From contig VXAZ01009370.1 in the NCBI GenBank assembly GCA_013399875.1, positions 1,887,421 to 1,951,420 on the forward strand: a DNA stretch of 64,000 nucleotides. The letters are read 5' to 3'. The notes below the pieces were generated by a model. That model was not told the origin of the DNA and ran no database searches. It worked only from the letters and a program-made list of their open reading frames with translations. Position numbers and translations under genes: made by a program. Below, in pieces: positions 61,201 to 64,000 of the stretch; positions within the stretch are counted from its first letter, which is position 1; each line of letters opens with the position of its first letter. Source of the stretch: Gymnorhina tibicen. Its lineage: Eukaryota; Chordata; Aves; Passeriformes; Artamidae.

Positions 61201-62384
61201 CTTTCCAGCAGTTCTATTTTCATCCTCCCGTCACTTTTGGACAGTAAAATATGTCAGAATTGGAAACCATCCCGTGTCAAATGACATCTAATTTGCCCTA
61301 AACCGAGAAGAGAACTCAACCACCTTTCGCACTTGCTTCTGCACATCTTGTCCTTACAAAGGGTCAAGAGCAGACAGTTGTGCTCACTCGTGTTAGCTGA
61401 GACTCCAGCCCAAAATATGGACCTCATTACCTCCCTTTTCACCTGAGCACGGAGCCAAACCTAAGCTGTCATCCACATCCAAAAAAGAAACAGGTGATGA
61501 AGAGAAGATGGAGATAAGACCTTTCTTTTTTTCCCCATGCAATCTTACTTTGCTTTTTATTTTTCTTCTTCTTTTTTTCTTTTAAATAAGGAGGCAACGA
61601 CACCCTATTTTCTTGCAAGAAGGATATCTACCCTTTTGTTCCTCAAAGAGATGTTCCCAGTGGTAGTAATGCTTATTCTGATCATCTCCTCAGTTTTCCT
61701 GGTCCTGCTTTCTTCTCTTAAAAATATGCTCCTCATATGCAGCACTTCAATCTCTCAGTGTGCTCTACTAATCCAAGGAAGTGCTTGAATCCAACCAGAC
61801 CAACCTCTCTCTGTTTTACCATTCTGTACTTCTGGAGGCAGCCTCTATTCTTTCATCCCTCACTAAATAAAAATGTTTTTAACTGCTCCCTCATTTAGCT
61901 GGAATGAAATTTCAATTGTTATGCCCGCAGTTTGAAAGAGGCTCACAGCAATATTCACATTTATTAGCTGGAACCAATAACAAACCAAACACTTGTCATT
62001 TTGCATTGCAGCTCTGATCTTATTTTCTTCCTTCTTCAAAACTATTAAAAAATAAATAAATCAGATATGAGAACAAAAGGTTCAGTAATGGCTCATGAAT
62101 AGTGATGTTTTTTATTCTAGAAGTGGTTTGAGGTTTTTTTTTTGGTTGTTTTTTTCCCCCACACCTTCTCTGATTGTCACTGAAATGCTTGGCTGCTTTT
62201 GCCACTGTATTAATTTAATTTTCATTCAATTCTCTGATGTCTATCAGAATATATCTGGGATGCTGCCAAACCACCAAAGAAAATTGGTCAAGAAAGAACA
62301 ACAAGAAAAGAAGGGGGGAAAAAGACGTTAAAAAAGCGATATCTTCAGAAAAGGCCACCAAATATTGGAGCTCACAAGATCCAA
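55244..62384. other. Non-coding stretch, no gene supported
   Basis: Unique sequence apart from the TA microsatellite. A perfect minus-strand donor (AAGCAG/GTAAGT) at 56677-56688 follows an open segment (peptide QIEEFIAEKMKAISFLIKFT), and an excellent acceptor lies only 31 bp beyond, too close to be the partner. 59940-60260 is GC-richer. A purine-rich A-run lies at 60965-60977. No transposon recognised. Confidence 0.4.
56083..56097 (+). repeat. Microsatellite (TA)7.5
   Basis: Uninterrupted alternating TA run of 15 bases between GGGT and TCCTTT. Probably length-polymorphic. Confidence 0.95.
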
Positions 62385-62450
62385 AGCAATTCCCTGCTCT
62401 GCCACAGATGCCTCCAATGACTGTGGGCAAATCCCATCAATCTACCAACT
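62385..62450 (+). mobile_element. Possible MIR-like SINE remnant
   Basis: CTGCTCTGCCACAGATGCCT followed by TGACTGTGGGCAAATCCCAT resembles the MIR core (CTCTGCCACT...GTGACCTTGGGCAAATCAC). The match is short and diverged; downstream CTGTCTCTTCCACTATAAAG may be the equivalent of the CATCTGTAAAATG part. Confidence 0.4.
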
Positions 62451-64000
62451 CTGGCATTCCAGGGATATCACTCATTCTTTTTGCCACACAATCTGTCTCT
62501 TCCACTATAAAGAAACCGAAATCATGGGGAAGGAGCAGCGAGGTCACCCGTACCCAGGATTCAGTGGGAAATACCACCTGTCCTTCCTTTGAGTCTGCTC
62601 CACAGATCACTACATCAAAATGGAAGAGTTCAGCATTTGTATCCTAATTTTGGTAACCGATTTTCCCTTTCTTTAACAGCTGTGCTGCTGGAAAGCAGGG
62701 CCAGGATTGGATGGGGCATGTTATCTTTCCGAAACTCAAAACTGGGACTGGAACTCAAAGCAAAGTAAAAAAACTCAAGTAACTAATGTAAAAGTGGATT
62801 TTTAAAATTATTCATTGACCTCACGCATTTTAGTCACAATAGTTTTTCTTTAATTGATAGAATTTCCTTTCTTTTTCTTTCTTTTCACCTATGAAGTTGG
62901 CAGAAGGGGGAATACTCGAGTGACGGTCCAAATGCCTCCCAGAGGTATTTAGAGCAAGAAATACTATAAATTAATTTGTTTTGTTTAGTTGGGCGTGAGA
63001 AGAATATCCCTAGTTTGACAAATTGTGTTTGTTCTCAGTGGAAAAGAGGCTGCTCCAGGAAAAAATAAACAAAATGTTTGTTTTCTTAGGAACTAAAGGC
63101 ACATACACCCCTACTGATCTGGTGGAAGTGCATGTTGTGCCCCAGCTGTTCTCTGTGGCTCTTGAGGAAACCAGCAGCACAACAGGAAATTAAACAGTAG
63201 TCAAAATGAAAAATAAACCTTCTTCCTGACGTATGAAGTGAATTTAGGTAACATGTAATTACACAATTGTGAGGATGAGGAAAGCCCAGGGATAAGAATA
63301 GGCCCAACAGCGTGGGATAATTCATAGCCAGTGGCCTGAAGGATGCGTGGGACATAGACAAAGAGTTCAACTTTAAAAAAGTGATTTACAGACTTCATCT
63401 TTGCAGTGCTAACATTCCCTTTTGACCAGGAAAAACTGTGTGTGTGCACTCCCCCACGCAGAGAGCCTGTGCTCCCGTGTGTCAGCATCTGCCCACGAAC
63501 AGGAGAAAAACGGGATCAGACCTTGCACCATCAGGATTTACAGGTGCCAGCACATTCCTTTGGAACAAAACAGACTCACATCACACACACACAACAGGCT
63601 GGGGAGTGCAGCTCCTTGGTTCCAGCAAAAAAACCCCAAGAATACGTGTTCCTTTCTGTGCCCACCTCTGTGCGCTCTCACACAGAGAGGTCCGGGTAAG
63701 AGTTTGGCAGCAGACACACAAAACTGCAACTCCTTTAAGCATAAGCATTTTCACTCCAGGCTAAAAAACGCCAGTGGAAGTGTTAGCACCACCTTGTTTA
63801 AAGCCAAGTCTCACTGTCCTGGGTTTTTCTAAGGGACCTATTACACCGGTGTCTGAGTACAAGCAATGAAAACACCATTCTCAAATAATTTGAACAATTT
63901 TAAAGCCAATTTTGTTGTCAGTTTTGTACAGAATGAACATTCTTCTACAGAGCCCACAGAAAAAGAGGGTTTTCAAAACATGAGACTTTTACTGAGCGAA
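62451..64000. other. Non-coding stretch, no gene seen
   Basis: Unique sequence. The overlapping plus-strand frames of 97-136 codons at 63406-63832 occupy a GC-richer segment with a short CA run (63583-63593). They agree on no protein signature and are treated as chance. Confidence 0.5.

Noticed and set aside
63406..63832. Three overlapping plus-strand frames of 97-136 codons
   Set aside because: Mutually overlapping in different frames, GC-richer and CA-repeat-containing, with no recognisable protein.
1..64000. tRNA, rRNA, CRISPR array, bacterial operon or intact viral genome
   Set aside because: No cloverleaf or rRNA-like block, no regularly spaced repeats, no dense gene packing, and only LTR and LINE fragments without intact coding regions.

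Overview
The window looks like intronic or intergenic nuclear DNA from a bird. It carries CR1 LINE fragments, including one 3' end that closes in the form common in Neoaves and passerines, and a degenerate solo LTR of a type I recognise from avian endogenous retroviruses. It also holds a few MIR-like SINE remnants. Base composition is AT-leaning with CpG-poor stretches and little interspersed repeat. There are no rRNA or tRNA genes, no CRISPR array, no operon-like packing and no long open reading frame: the longest uninterrupted frame is about 170 codons. A passerine is plausible but not proven.

Layout. 1-1.65 kb is unique sequence with an AT-rich block at 0.96-1.56 kb. 1.65-2.02 kb is a CR1 3' end and 3.25-3.41 kb is a second, doubly truncated CR1 piece. 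3.4-10.9 kb is mostly unique, with a possible terminal exon group on the minus strand at 6.1-8.7 kb. At 10.95-11.41 kb a 137-bp segment occurs twice in direct orientation, and the second copy starts on the base after the only ambiguous base (N) in the window. 11.4-43 kb is mostly unique sequence with small features: a 19-bp minisatellite flanked by stem-loops at 18.5 kb, microsatellites, two homopurine mirror-like tracts at 32.3 and 34.6 kb, and a MIR-like remnant at 20.3 kb. 43.04-43.75 kb is the solo LTR with a small reversed CR1 end inside it. 43.8-64 kb is again mostly unique, with MIR-like pieces near 50.2 and 62.4 kb and a sauropsid-type repeat near 47.3 kb.

Genes. I cannot call any protein-coding gene with confidence. 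Reading both strands for acceptor + open frame + donor gives a series of minus-strand candidate exons between about 57 and 6 kb. A subset (40.2 to 32.5 kb) chains without a phase conflict, and a terminal group (8.7, 7.0, 6.2 kb) ends in a stop codon 37 bp upstream of an AATAAA signal. I do not recognise the encoded protein. A spot check of the plus strand also produces good-looking candidates (for example 18.17-18.28 kb), so the minus-strand gene model is a hypothesis (roughly one in three), not an annotation.
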